Assembly: GCF_026169115.1 (NCBI RefSeq)
Contig: NZ_JAPFEA010000020.1
Span: forward strand, 1-47,777
Source of the DNA: Intestinimonas sp.
Lineage (GTDB): Bacteria > Bacillota > Clostridia > Oscillospirales > Oscillospiraceae
DNA length: 47,777 nucleotides
Direction: 5' to 3'
The notes beneath the pieces were generated by a model. It had not been told where the DNA came from, made no database searches, and saw nothing but the letters and a program-made list of their open reading frames with translations. Below are positions 16,078 through 26,379 of this stretch, in pieces. Positions within the stretch are counted from its first letter, which is position 1. The number at the start of each line of letters is the position of its first letter. Both the position numbers and the translations under genes were made by a program.

Positions 16078-16416
16078 TCAGCCGGGAGGCCAGGTCATAT
16101 CCCGTCCGCCCAGCACGTGGAAGTGCAGATGGTGGACGGACTGGCCCGCCTGCTCGCCGATGTTGGAGACCACCCGGTAGCTCGCAAGGCCCAGGTCACG
16201 GGCCACCTTGGCGATGACGGCGAAAATGTGGGCCACCACAGCGGCGTTCTCCGGCGTCACCTCGGCCACAGAGCCGATGTGGTCCTTGGGGATGACCAGA
16301 AAGTGGGTGGGAGCCTGGGGATCAATGTCGTAGAAGGCGTAGACGGTCTCGTCCTCATACACCTTGTTGGAGGGGATCTCCCCCGCCGCGATCTTGCAGA
16401 ACAGACAATCGAACAT
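16078..16416 (-). CDS. HIT-family nucleotide-binding hydrolase (112 aa)
   Basis: This is a histidine-triad protein of the HINT branch: it starts with a CLFCKIAAGEIPS motif carrying the zinc-type Cys pair, continues with AFYDIDPQAPTHFLVIPK, and ends with the catalytic triad block [12 protein letters not shown]. Such enzymes hydrolyse AMP-amidates or related nucleotides in the cytoplasm; the physiological substrate is unknown. I used the ATG at 16416 (MFDCLFCK) behind TAGGAG. An upstream frame adds six residues without a better site. The gene itself is intact, but an inserted hairpin element and a second copy of its 3' end follow. Confidence 0.93.
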   Translation of the reverse strand: MFDCLFCKIAAGEIPSNKVYEDETVYAFYDIDPQAPTHFLVIPKDHIGSVAEVTPENAAVVAHIFAVIAKVARDLGLASYRVVSNIGEQAGQSVHHLHFHVLGGRDMTWPPG

Positions 16417-16434
16417 ATCATCAACTCCTACCAA

Positions 16435-17061
16435 TCAAATATTACCAGAATAGGACATATAACACAATGTAGCTTCTTCAAATTTTCTTGCCCATTCTTC
16501 TGTACAGAAAAATAACGTATTCCCCTGAATGCCATCTGTGGCATAAAACCGTTTTTGGACTCCCAGCTTTTCCAGCTCATGATTTACCGCATCCTGGAAA
16601 GAAACATCCAGCCAATCCCCCATAAATTGAGCGTCAAAGCTGCACAGCACACCGTTGATGCGGTAAGACACGTGCATAATCCCGCCTGGGGCCTCCCAAT
16701 CCACATCGCTGTCATCCTGCGCTGCATCAGAAAAAACAAGCTCTCCCTCGGAGATTGCTTGCAGGCCCTTGATGAAGTTTGGATACATATTTTCAATGCT
16801 AAAAACCTCTCCATCGAAAGAGAATACCTGATTGGACACGGGCGTCCATACGCCGGTATCCCAATCAAATTCTCCAACTCCAATCGCGGCCAGAAGCTCA
16901 CCGAAATCTGAGGGTGGATTTCCTTTCTGAAAGACTTCCTGGACAATGTTCTCCGGAACCGTTAACCCCAGCCCCTGCAAGACCGCAATTTGATGGGAAA
17001 GCGGTTGTGAGCCGCGTTCCATCCGTGAATCGAACAGCTGCATATAGTCGGTATCTCTCAT
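16435..17061 (-). CDS. hypothetical protein of 208 aa, AT-rich relative to neighbours
   Basis: I do not recognise the family. The product is acidic, has no signal peptide or membrane segment, and contains several aromatic-rich strands (GEFDWDTGVWTPVSNQVFSF, DWLDVSFQDAVNHELEKL). The ATG at 17061 follows GAGGAAAGGA; an extension to 17103 is open but lacks a site. Base composition is visibly lower in GC than the flanking genes and codon choice is more relaxed, suggesting later acquisition. It ends 18 bp before the HIT start, so the two may be co-transcribed. Small acidic proteins of this kind are sometimes immunity proteins, but nothing here proves that. Confidence 0.75.
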   Translation of the reverse strand: MRDTDYMQLFDSRMERGSQPLSHQIAVLQGLGLTVPENIVQEVFQKGNPPSDFGELLAAIGVGEFDWDTGVWTPVSNQVFSFDGEVFSIENMYPNFIKGLQAISEGELVFSDAAQDDSDVDWEAPGGIMHVSYRINGVLCSFDAQFMGDWLDVSFQDAVNHELEKLGVQKRFYATDGIQGNTLFFCTEEWARKFEEATLCYMSYSGNI

Positions 17062-17171
17062 GCCCCACAGTCCTTTCCTCAGAATCTGTCCAATCAGGAA
17101 CATCCTTCGTCAAAAACCATCTAATCGTCTTTAGTATAGCACATCAATGATCGAATGTCATTCTTTTGTCA

Positions 17172-17208
17172 GGGAAAAATTCGGGGCCGCCTGAACCAGG
17201 CAGCCCCG
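17172..17208 (-). terminator. terminator of the alaS-DUF4250 operon
   Basis: CGGGGCTGCCTG pairs with CAGGCGGCCCCG, followed by AATTTTTCC on the minus strand. Confidence 0.85.
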
Positions 17209-17215
17209 TGTACAC

Positions 17216-17395
17216 TTAGCACGAACCAAATCTATTCTGCTCCGGGATATAGCGATACCCAATGGCGGCCAGTCGCTGTGACATCTCATCCATGTCAACC
17301 TGTTGGACCTGACACAGTTCCTCCAGGCTGTCAAATTCATCCCGGAGCTTCGTGTTCACAACGCTCAGCAAAAGATACGGGTCCTGGGGCAGCAT
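17216..17395 (-). CDS. DUF4250 domain protein (59 aa)
   Basis: The short product begins MLPQDPYLLLSVVNTKLRD and ends with GYRYIPEQNRF, the pattern of the DUF4250 family found across Clostridia. It is helical and soluble; the function is unknown. The ATG at 17395 lies 2 nt past the alaS stop (TGAgcATG), so it is translated by coupling; a GTG at 17401 is the alternative. A terminator follows at once. The location behind alaS under the T-box means that it follows alanine-tRNA charging. Confidence 0.82.
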   Translation of the reverse strand: MLPQDPYLLLSVVNTKLRDEFDSLEELCQVQQVDMDEMSQRLAAIGYRYIPEQNRFGSC

Positions 17396-17397
17396 GC

Positions 17398-20070
<2,673 letters not shown>

Positions 20071-20131
20071 GGGAATTACCTCCGTTTATCTCAAATTGAT
20101 TTTGCGACACACCGGTCTGGGCGGCGGGAAA

Positions 20132-20364
20132 CAAAAAACCGCCCCCGGCCTCAAGCCAGGGGCGGAAAAGCATTTCCACGGTACCACCCTGATTACGCTT
20201 CGTTGAAAAAGCGCATCTCATTCCATCCTGTAACGGGGATGATCCGTCCCGGTCCTCCCGGGCGGCTGGTGAAGTGGCTTGCGGACCCGTATCGCGGAGG
20301 GCTCTCACCATCCCCTCTCGCTCGTCGCGGCGCGGCCCGCTTGGCTTCGTCTCTGCCTGTAAGC
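20132..20364 (-). promoter_or_regulatory. T-box leader of alaS
   Basis: On the minus strand the canonical T-box AGGGTGGTACCGTGG (20190-20176) forms the antiterminator bulge and is followed by the terminator CCGCCCCTGGC/GCCGGGGGCGG with a T6 run (about 20165-20132). The upstream part is Stem I, with GGGGATGGTGAGAGCCC, and a plausible specifier GCC (Ala) within AAGCCACTTCACC. Uncharged tRNA-Ala would stabilise the antiterminator and switch on alaS. The specifier assignment is by eye. Confidence 0.93.
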
Positions 20365-20368
20365 TCAT

Positions 20369-20941
20369 CTATTTTATCACGTTTTGGGGCGTTGTCAACT
20401 GGTTTTTCCCGTCCTCGCCCCGTTTTGGAAGCAGAACCGTCCCCAGGAAAAAGAGAACGGGGGGCAGCAGGGCGGCGGCGGCGATGGCGGGGTAGAACAC
20501 AGCGAGAGTGTCAAACAGGTGCTCCACCACCACCGCAAACATCAGGCAGAAGGAGGGGCTGGCCAGGAAGGCGGTGGACATCAGCAGACAGAAGCCCAGC
20601 AGGGACGTGGGCTTTATACAGAAGAGGGCGAAGCCCCCGAAGCCCCACAGACAGGCCACGCCCCCCGTCAGGGCCACCGCCCGGAGCCACTCCCGGACCG
20701 TGGGCCGCGCCCAGCCCATCAGCCGGGCCACCGCCGCCCCCATGGGCAAATAGAGGAGGAACAGCAGGAGAATGAATCCCCACAGCGCCCCCGCTCTGCT
20801 CTCCACGGCCCCCAGCACGCCCCCGCGGCCCTGTGTGACCCCAAACACGACAGCGACCACCACCACGCCCAGGGCGGAGAGTACAAAATGTCCCCCCGCA
20901 AAGCCCAGAAACCGGGCACGGAGGGAGGTATGCTTCGCCAT
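20369..20941 (-). CDS. integral membrane protein of unknown function (190 aa)
   Basis: The product has about five hydrophobic segments separated by short basic loops and a polar C-terminal tail (LPKRGEDGKNQ). I recognise no motif that assigns a family. The ATG at 20941 follows AAAGGGGTGATC. The downstream 3' end carries the alaS promoter, so the last codons are doubly constrained. The gene at 20999-21589 lies just upstream in the same direction (57 bp gap) and has a similar hydrophobic make-up, so the two may act together. Confidence 0.75.
   Translation of the reverse strand: MAKHTSLRARFLGFAGGHFVLSALGVVVVAVVFGVTQGRGGVLGAVESRAGALWGFILLLFLLYLPMGAAVARLMGWARPTVREWLRAVALTGGVACLWGFGGFALFCIKPTSLLGFCLLMSTAFLASPSFCLMFAVVVEHLFDTLAVFYPAIAAAALLPPVLFFLGTVLLPKRGEDGKNQLTTPQNVIK
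20371..20398 (-). promoter_or_regulatory. alaS promoter, inside the 3' end of the upstream gene
   Basis: TTGACA (20398-20393) and TAAAAT (20376-20371) are separated by 16 bp. Both boxes lie within the last codons of the membrane protein gene at 20369-20941. Confidence 0.8.
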
Positions 20942-20998
20942 ACGATCACCCCTTTCACGGGTATCGTATCACGTCAAATATTGAAAGTCAATTTATTT

Positions 20999-21589
20999 TT
21001 ATTGTTTTTCAATAAATTCTTCTTCCCTTTCCCCCTCCCGGTCCAGGGCGGCGATGGGGAGATAGCTACCGATGAGGTAGAGCAGGGGCGGCAGGAGGCC
21101 GGTGACCAGCCCGCCGATATAGACCGACCACAGGGAGCCGCCCAGGCCCCAGCTCAGGACCCTGGAGAGGACGGCGAAGAGCCCGTAGGCCGGACAGTTG
21201 AGGAGCATGGCGGCCACCAGCAGACCGGTGCCGTGGGGGATGAGGTAGGCCAGGGCCAGCAGCAGCCAGAAGGCGGCTGCCGGGATCAGCAGCAGAAGCA
21301 GGGCCTCCTCCACATCGGGCCTGGGCAGAAGGTTTCGCTTCCGGGTCATGCGGCCTGCGGGGACATAGGCCAGCAGCCCGAGGACGATGGGGATCAGGGC
21401 GGGCAGGGCGGCGCTGAACCCCAGCGCGGCCCCCTGGAGCTGGAAGGGCAGAACGCCCCGCACGGCGCTCCCCAGGCCCAGCAGCCTGTTCAGCGCCGGG
21501 ATCAGAACGGTGAGGAGGGAAACGGCAGCCGTCAGGATCAGATGGCTCCGACAAAATTCCAGCAAAATGGGCCGCAGCAGCCGCTTCAT
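20999..21589 (-). CDS. integral membrane protein of unknown function (196 aa)
   Basis: The protein has about five to six membrane segments and an acidic, charged tail (REGEREEEFIEKQ). The ATG at 21589 (MKRLLRP) is preceded by GGGAGGGA, which favours it over the open extension to 21610. The family is not recognised. It is encoded just before the other membrane protein, and no enzyme is linked to the pair. The AT-rich 57-bp gap between them contains no clear terminator. Confidence 0.75.
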   Translation of the reverse strand: MKRLLRPILLEFCRSHLILTAAVSLLTVLIPALNRLLGLGSAVRGVLPFQLQGAALGFSAALPALIPIVLGLLAYVPAGRMTRKRNLLPRPDVEEALLLLLIPAAAFWLLLALAYLIPHGTGLLVAAMLLNCPAYGLFAVLSRVLSWGLGGSLWSVYIGGLVTGLLPPLLYLIGSYLPIAALDREGEREEEFIEKQ

Positions 21590-21704
21590 GGCGATCCCTC
21601 CCTTCCTCATGGCTCGGCGGCCTCCTCTGGGAGGCCGCCGGCTGTTATCAGATCATATTATAGCACAAATTTCTCAGATTTCCAGACTTAGTTTTTGTGC
21701 AGAA

Positions 21705-22919
21705 CTATTGTGGGCTCAGCTCCACCCGGCGGCGGAGGAGGGAAAGGGGCTTCACCGGGCGGGGCAGGCGCATCTTGAAGCGCATCTCCGGCTTTTTGGG
21801 CTCCTGGAGGGGGAGACCGTCCATGTCCTCCATCTCCGGCGCGGCAAAGGTCATGGGCGTCAGGCCGGGAGAGAGCAGCTCCACCTCCATCCCGGCGGAA
21901 AACTTGTTGCGCAGGGAGAGGACGGCATTTCCGGCGGCGTCGCAGGTCTCCACCATGGCACAGACCTGGTAATCCCGGATGTAGCGGGCGTCGCCGGTGT
22001 ACTGCCCCGGCGGGCCGTAATAAAAGCCGGTGGCGTAGGGCCGGTGGGAGACCTTGTCCAGCTCATCCCGCCAGACGGCGTCCAGGGGCTCCCCGGACAG
22101 GGCGGCGTCGATCCCGTGGCGGTAGGCCCCGGTGACCACAGCGGCGTAGTAGGCCGACTTGGCCCGGCCCTCGATCTTCAAAGAGCTCAGTCCGGCCTCC
22201 AGGAGCTCGGGCAGGTGGTCGATCATGCACATGTCCCGGCTGTTCATGATAAAGGTCTCATTGTCCTCCTCATAGACGGGGAAGTACTCCCCGGGCCGCT
22301 TCTCCTCCACCAGGGCATACTTGTAGCGGCAGGGCTGGGCGCACATGCCCCGCTGGGCGTCCCGCCCCGTCATGTAGTTGGAGAGCAGGCACCGCCCCGA
22401 ATAGCTCACACACATGGCCCCGTGGACAAAGGCTTCGATCTCCAGCTCCTTGGGGGTCTTGGCCCGGATGGTGCGGATCTCCTCCAGGGAGAGCTCCCGG
22501 GCCAGGATGACCCGGCTGGCCCCCAGGTCGTACCAGCTCTGGGCCACCGCGTGGTTGGTGACGCCGGCCTGGGTGGAGATATGGCGCTGGAGATGGGGGG
22601 CGTACTTCTCAGCCATGCGGAAGACCCCCAGGTCGGCGATGATGGCGGCGTCCACCCCCACGCTGTCCAGGTACTCCAGCCACTCCGGCAGCCGGTCCAC
22701 CTCCTCGCACCGGGGCATGGTGTTGCAGGTCACATGGACCCGTACCCCCCGGCTGTGGCACAGCTCCACCGCCTCCCGCAGCTCTTTGCGGTCAAAGTTG
22801 CCGGCGAAGGCCCGCATGCCGAAGTCACCCCCGGCCAGGTACACCGCGTCGGCGCCGTAGGCCACCACCATCCGCAGCCGTTCCATGTCCCCCGCCGGGG
22901 CCAACAGCTCAATGCTCAT
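21705..22919 (-). CDS. peptidase U32 family protein, tRNA-hydroxylation type (404 aa)
   Basis: The protein opens with IELLAPAGDMERLRMVVAYG and ADAVYLAG, the standard U32 N-terminus. The family block EAFVHGAMCVSYSGRCLLSN followed by the Cys pair in RGMCAQPCRY is present, and these Cys probably hold an iron-sulfur cluster. Bacillus relatives (YrrN/YrrO, TrhP) hydroxylate U34 of tRNAs using prephenate-derived chemistry; older annotation calls them collagenase-like. An equivalent RNA-modifying role is likely. The ATG at 22919 is spaced 7 nt from AGGAGGAGC, better than the one at 22925. The gene lies 60 bp after mltG, as in Bacillus and many clostridia. Confidence 0.9.
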   Translation of the reverse strand: MSIELLAPAGDMERLRMVVAYGADAVYLAGGDFGMRAFAGNFDRKELREAVELCHSRGVRVHVTCNTMPRCEEVDRLPEWLEYLDSVGVDAAIIADLGVFRMAEKYAPHLQRHISTQAGVTNHAVAQSWYDLGASRVILARELSLEEIRTIRAKTPKELEIEAFVHGAMCVSYSGRCLLSNYMTGRDAQRGMCAQPCRYKYALVEEKRPGEYFPVYEEDNETFIMNSRDMCMIDHLPELLEAGLSSLKIEGRAKSAYYAAVVTGAYRHGIDAALSGEPLDAVWRDELDKVSHRPYATGFYYGPPGQYTGDARYIRDYQVCAMVETCDAAGNAVLSLRNKFSAGMEVELLSPGLTPMTFAAPEMEDMDGLPLQEPKKPEMRFKMRLPRPVKPLSLLRRRVELSPQ

Positions 22920-22937
22920 GCTCATGCTCCTCCTGTT

Positions 22938-22970
22938 GCAAAGAGGGCCGCCGTACCCGGCGGCCCTCCA
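22938..22970 (-). terminator. hairpin between mltG and the U32 gene, possible attenuator
   Basis: GAGGGCCGCC pairs perfectly with GGCGGCCCTC, followed by only TTTG, so termination is probably partial. Confidence 0.6.
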
Positions 22971-22979
22971 ATGTCTTTG

Positions 22980-24170
22980 TTAATTGCCCCGCTGCTGGGC
23001 GATGAAGTTCTGCTGCGCTTCCAGGCTCTGGAAGAAAGAGTGGGTGCCGTCGCTGCCCAGGGCATAGTAGTAATAGCCCGTGTTCTCCGGCTCCATGGCG
23101 GCCCGGATGGCGGCCAGACCTGGGTTGGAGATGGGTCCGGGGGGCAGGCCCTTGTTGGTGTAGGTGTTATAGGGCGTGTCGGCGGTATAGTCCTCCGAGG
23201 TGATGGTGCGCCCCAGGGCGTAGACCAGGGTGGCGTCGATCTGCAAATAGCCCTGGGTGCCGGCGTTGGGGTTGTTGAGGCGGTTATAGATGACAGAGGA
23301 GATGGTGGCCCGGTCATTGCCGTCGGTCTCCCGCTCGATCATGGAGGCCATGATGACCATATCCCGGACGGTATACCCCTTCTCCTGGACCTGGGCCCGC
23401 ATCTCGTCGGTAAAGCGGCGGTCAAAGTTCACCAGCATCTTGTTGATGACCATTTTGGGGTCCTCGCCCATATAGAACTCGTAGGTATCGGGGAAGAGGT
23501 AGCCCTCCAGCCGGTGGTAATCGCCCAGAGGGATCTCCTGGAGGAAGGAGAAGGCATAGTCATGGGAGGCCGCCATGGACTGGAGCTTCTCCACCGTGGA
23601 GACCCCCTTCTCATCCAGGCGCTGGAAGATCTGATCCACGGTGAAGCCCTCGGGGATGGTGACGGTGACCATCTGCCGGCTGGCCGAGTTGGAGCCCAGG
23701 TTGGTGACGATGGCCCGGTAGTCCATGTCGGTGTCCAGCTGATAGGTGCCGGGGGTCATCTTTTCCTCCGCGTTGGAGAACAGGGAGAAGAGCCCAAAAA
23801 CCAGTTTGAACTCGATGATGCCGTTCTCCTTGAGCTGGTCGGCCACATACCCCAGATCGGCCACCTCGATGGTCTTGGTCTTGGTGCCCTCGTCGGTCTT
23901 CACCTCCACCTCTTTCTCGGTGAAGATGTCCTCCGGCAGGGTGATGATGGCAGAGTGCTCCTCCTTGTTGAGGGCCAGCACGTCGTTGGCCGCCACCCAG
24001 CCCACCGCCGCCAGCAGGGTGGAGATGCCGATGACAAAGGCCACATACAGCAGGGTACCCAGCAGGCTGACGCCCTTTTTCTTTCTCCCTCTCCTGCGGA
24101 CGGTGCGCTCGCTCCCCTCCCGGGGCTGCTCACGCCGTCCGGCGGGACTTTTTCTTTCCTCTTGTGACAT
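22980..24170 (-). CDS. mltG: endolytic murein transglycosylase MltG
   Basis: MltG cuts nascent glycan strands at the membrane and sets their length. The 396-aa protein has a basic cytoplasmic N-terminus (RRRGRKKKG), one membrane helix (about 50-75), a LysM-like region, and the YceG catalytic domain with the active Glu in ASMIERETDGNDR and LQIDATLVYALG. It ends with PGLAAIRAAMEPENTGYYYY. I used the ATG at 24170 (MSQEERK) behind AAGGAG. The frame stays open upstream to 24452, but only as a Gln/Leu/Pro-rich antisense of the Cys-rich gene and therefore does not belong. Confidence 0.95.
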   Translation of the reverse strand: MSQEERKSPAGRREQPREGSERTVRRRGRKKKGVSLLGTLLYVAFVIGISTLLAAVGWVAANDVLALNKEEHSAIITLPEDIFTEKEVEVKTDEGTKTKTIEVADLGYVADQLKENGIIEFKLVFGLFSLFSNAEEKMTPGTYQLDTDMDYRAIVTNLGSNSASRQMVTVTIPEGFTVDQIFQRLDEKGVSTVEKLQSMAASHDYAFSFLQEIPLGDYHRLEGYLFPDTYEFYMGEDPKMVINKMLVNFDRRFTDEMRAQVQEKGYTVRDMVIMASMIERETDGNDRATISSVIYNRLNNPNAGTQGYLQIDATLVYALGRTITSEDYTADTPYNTYTNKGLPPGPISNPGLAAIRAAMEPENTGYYYYALGSDGTHSFFQSLEAQQNFIAQQRGN

Positions 24171-24303
24171 AGGCAGTTTCTCCTTCCGGTGCGCGTCGCG
24201 GGGAACCCATTGCAGTCCCGCCACATAGAATAGGCCAGTTGGAGGGAAACCCCACCGGCTGGACCGGCGGTCCTCCAAACTCTGAAAACGAGGTGTGTCG
24301 TTC

Positions 24304-24480
24304 ATGTTCGGTAACAATGGTAGCTGCTGCTGGATCATCCTGATCCTCATCCTGGTGTGCTGCTGCTGCGGCGGCGGGAACAGCTGTGGCTGTGGGTGCA
24401 GCTGCAACAATAACAACAACTGCGGCTGCGGGTGCGGCTGCAACAATAACAACAGCTGCGGCTGCGACCCCTGCTGCTAA
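24304..24480 (+). CDS. Cys/Asn-rich membrane-anchored microprotein (58 aa)
   Basis: The product has a short N-terminus, a hydrophobic helix (CCWIILILILVCCCC, residues 8-22), then two tandem modules, CGCGCSCNNNNN and CGCGCGCNNNN, and ends CGCDPCC. About a third of its residues are cysteine. The ATG at 24304 follows GAGGT by 9 nt; a GTG at 24295 is less well placed. A strong terminator follows at once, so it is a real unit. It recalls small spore-coat or metal-binding proteins of clostridia, yet I know no named family. It diverges from mltG. Confidence 0.75.
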   Translation: MFGNNGSCCWIILILILVCCCCGGGNSCGCGCSCNNNNNCGCGCGCNNNNSCGCDPCC

Positions 24481-24534
24481 GTCCCCTGTAACTGCCTCCC
24501 CGGCCTACTTACAGCACCGCAGTCCTCCCTCCGG

Positions 24535-24564
24535 GGCGGAGCCAGCCGGCTCCGCCTCTTTTTT
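24535..24564. terminator. terminator of the Cys-rich gene
   Basis: GGCGGAGCC and GGCTCCGCC form a 9-bp stem with loop AGCC, followed by TCTTTTTT on the plus strand. Confidence 0.88.
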
Positions 24565-24566
24565 GC

Positions 24567-25151
24567 TCAGATATGGGACGGGTCCTCCAGCCGGCGCTCC
24601 TCCGTCAGCACCAGGTCTACCGCCCTGTCGTGGTCCTCCACGGGCAACGTCTTCTGGAGCAGACACGCCCGGCAGAGGCCCGCCGTCCGCCCCCCGAATC
24701 CGGTCAGATAGCGGTCATAGTAGCCGCCCCCCTGACCCAGACGGCGGCGGGACAGGTCATAGCACAGGGCGGGGACCAGGATGAGGTCAATGTCCCCCTT
24801 CTCCACCACGGGACAGGCATCACCGGGCTCCGGGATGCCATAGGCCCCGGGGCGCAGCTCCGCCCAGCTCCGGACCAGCCGGGTCTCCATGGCCCTGCCG
24901 GGCAGGCACCGGGGCAGGAGCACCCGCTTGCCGGAGCGCCACAGCCCCTCCAAAAGGGGGCGGGTGTCCGGCTCGGTCCCCACGCCGCAAAAAAGGAGGA
25001 CAGTATGGGCCTGGGCCGTCCAGGGCAGGGTCAGGAACCGGTCCGTCAGGGTCTGGTCGCTCCGCCGGCGCTCCGCCGGGTCCAGGGCGGCTGCCCTTGC
25101 CCGGATGGCCGCCCGCAGCGCGGCCTTGTCAGCCCCGGTACAGGATGCCAT
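24567..25151 (-). CDS. 5-formyltetrahydrofolate cyclo-ligase family protein (194 aa)
   Basis: The enzyme converts 5-formyl-THF to 5,10-methenyl-THF with ATP. Visible motifs are the N-terminal KAALRAAIRARAAAL, the substrate loop GTEPDTRPLL, and the glycine-rich RRRLGQGGGYYDRYL near residue 135, which binds ATP/Mg. Its length fits the family (about 190). The ATG at 25151 overlaps the end of the DJ-1 gene by 23 nt, so the two are coupled. It is the last gene of the tagA-tmk-DJ1 cluster and ends at the terminator region shared with the convergent Cys-rich gene. Confidence 0.93.
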   Translation of the reverse strand: MASCTGADKAALRAAIRARAAALDPAERRRSDQTLTDRFLTLPWTAQAHTVLLFCGVGTEPDTRPLLEGLWRSGKRVLLPRCLPGRAMETRLVRSWAELRPGAYGIPEPGDACPVVEKGDIDLILVPALCYDLSRRRLGQGGGYYDRYLTGFGGRTAGLCRACLLQKTLPVEDHDRAVDLVLTEERRLEDPSHI

Positions 25152-25674
25152 CGGCGATCTTCCGGGCCGCCTCAGCGCCTTTGAGGACCTCCACCAGCTT
25201 CAATCCGAAGGGGAAGGCGGCTCCGGCGGCCTGGGCGGTGATGATCTTCCCGTCCGTCACCACCTGGGCCTGCCGGTCCACCTGGGCCGTCCCCATCTCC
25301 TCCCACACACAGGGATGACAGGTGACGGGGCGGCCCTCCAGCATGCCCATGTGGGCCAGAATGGAGGGGGCGGCGCAGATGGCCGCCAGCCAGCAGCCCA
25401 GGTCCCTGGCCTTCTGGATGAGGGCGGTGGCAAAGAGGTCCATCTGGATGGAGGCCACGCCGCCCAGCCCGCCGGGCAGCACCAGCATCTCCATGTCCTC
25501 CGTCTTCACCTGTTCCAGGGTGAGGTCGGCGGTGACGGTGACGCCGTGGCTCCCCGTCACCTGGGGGCCCTCCAGGCCCACATAGGCCACCTCCACCCCG
25601 GCCCGCCGCAGCAGGTCCCCGGGGACGATGGCCTCGGCCTCCTCAAAGCCCTCTCCCAGCAGAATATATACCAT
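25129..25674 (-). CDS. DJ-1/PfpI family protein (181 aa)
   Basis: The alpha/beta sandwich starts MVYILLGEGFEEAEAI, giving the conserved Glu (E16 region). The nucleophile elbow AAICAAPSIL holds the reactive Cys near residue 100, and a HPCVWEEM loop follows. Family members act as glyoxalases, deglycase-like enzymes or oxidation sensors; ThiJ-type annotation is common. The specific reaction cannot be read here. The start follows GGAGGAGAATGATCC. It lies 36 bp after tmk and overlaps the folate cyclo-ligase gene. Confidence 0.9.
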   Translation of the reverse strand: MVYILLGEGFEEAEAIVPGDLLRRAGVEVAYVGLEGPQVTGSHGVTVTADLTLEQVKTEDMEMLVLPGGLGGVASIQMDLFATALIQKARDLGCWLAAICAAPSILAHMGMLEGRPVTCHPCVWEEMGTAQVDRQAQVVTDGKIITAQAAGAAFPFGLKLVEVLKGAEAARKIADGILYRG

Positions 25675-25710
25675 GGATCATTCTCCTCCGATGATTTGTG
25701 TGATAACCCC

Positions 25711-26379
25711 TCACAGCAGGGGGCTGACCCGGTCCCAGATCTGCCGGTGGATGACCTCCGGCGGGAGGACCGCCCCCTGCGCATCCACGCAGGAGATCCG
25801 CTCCCAGTCGCACAGCCCGGCGGCGGCCAGGGCCGCCCTCCGGCACCGGCGGAGGTAGGCCGTATCCACCTCGTGGATGTCCCCGGTGGTGTGGGTCTCC
25901 CCCTCCCGGCGGCGGAGCATCTCCACCGCCTGGTCAGTGGGCATGTCCAGATAGAGGACCAGGTCCGGGGCGGGCAGCCCCAGCTTGTCATATTCAAAGT
26001 CAAAGAGCCAGCGCAGGAAGGGCTCCCTGTCCCCCTCCGGCAGCTTGCTGGTCTGGTGGACAGCATTGGAGGTAGTGTAGCGGTCAGACAGGATGAGCCC
26101 TCCCGCCTCATACTCCGCCCCCCACACCTTTTTGTAAGAGGCGTACCGGTCCACCGCGTAAAAGGAGGAGGCGGCGTAGGCGTTCACGTCGTCGGGCCGG
26201 GACCCGAACTCGCCCCCCAGGTACATCCGCACCAGGGCCGACGAGGGCTCCTGATACTGGGGAAAGACGATGCGGTGGAAGGGTTTGCCCTCCGCCTCCA
26301 TCCGCCGGCAGAGAAGGCCGAACTGGGTGGACTTACCCGACCCGTCGGTACCCTCCAGCACAATGAGTCTGCCCTTCAC
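25711..26379 (-). CDS. tmk: thymidylate kinase-like protein (222 aa)
   Basis: The P-loop reads VLEGTDGSGKSTQ at residues 6-18, the DRY motif sits in LILSDRYTTSNAVH, and the substrate-binding segment DFEYDKLGLPAPDLVLYLD follows. These fit dTMP kinase of the longer clostridial type. It phosphorylates dTMP to dTDP. The GTG at 26379 is chosen because GGAGAAGGGGAC lies just upstream. Its GTGA overlaps the stop of the upstream glycosyltransferase. The frame extends to 26487 but would overlap that gene widely. Confidence 0.9.
   Translation of the reverse strand: MKGRLIVLEGTDGSGKSTQFGLLCRRMEAEGKPFHRIVFPQYQEPSSALVRMYLGGEFGSRPDDVNAYAASSFYAVDRYASYKKVWGAEYEAGGLILSDRYTTSNAVHQTSKLPEGDREPFLRWLFDFEYDKLGLPAPDLVLYLDMPTDQAVEMLRRREGETHTTGDIHEVDTAYLRRCRRAALAAAGLCDWERISCVDAQGAVLPPEVIHRQIWDRVSPLL

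Noticed and set aside
24171-24452. N-terminal extension of MltG
   Set aside because: The added residues are Gln/Leu/Pro repeats produced by the opposite strand of the Cys-rich gene, and the best ribosome site is at 24170.
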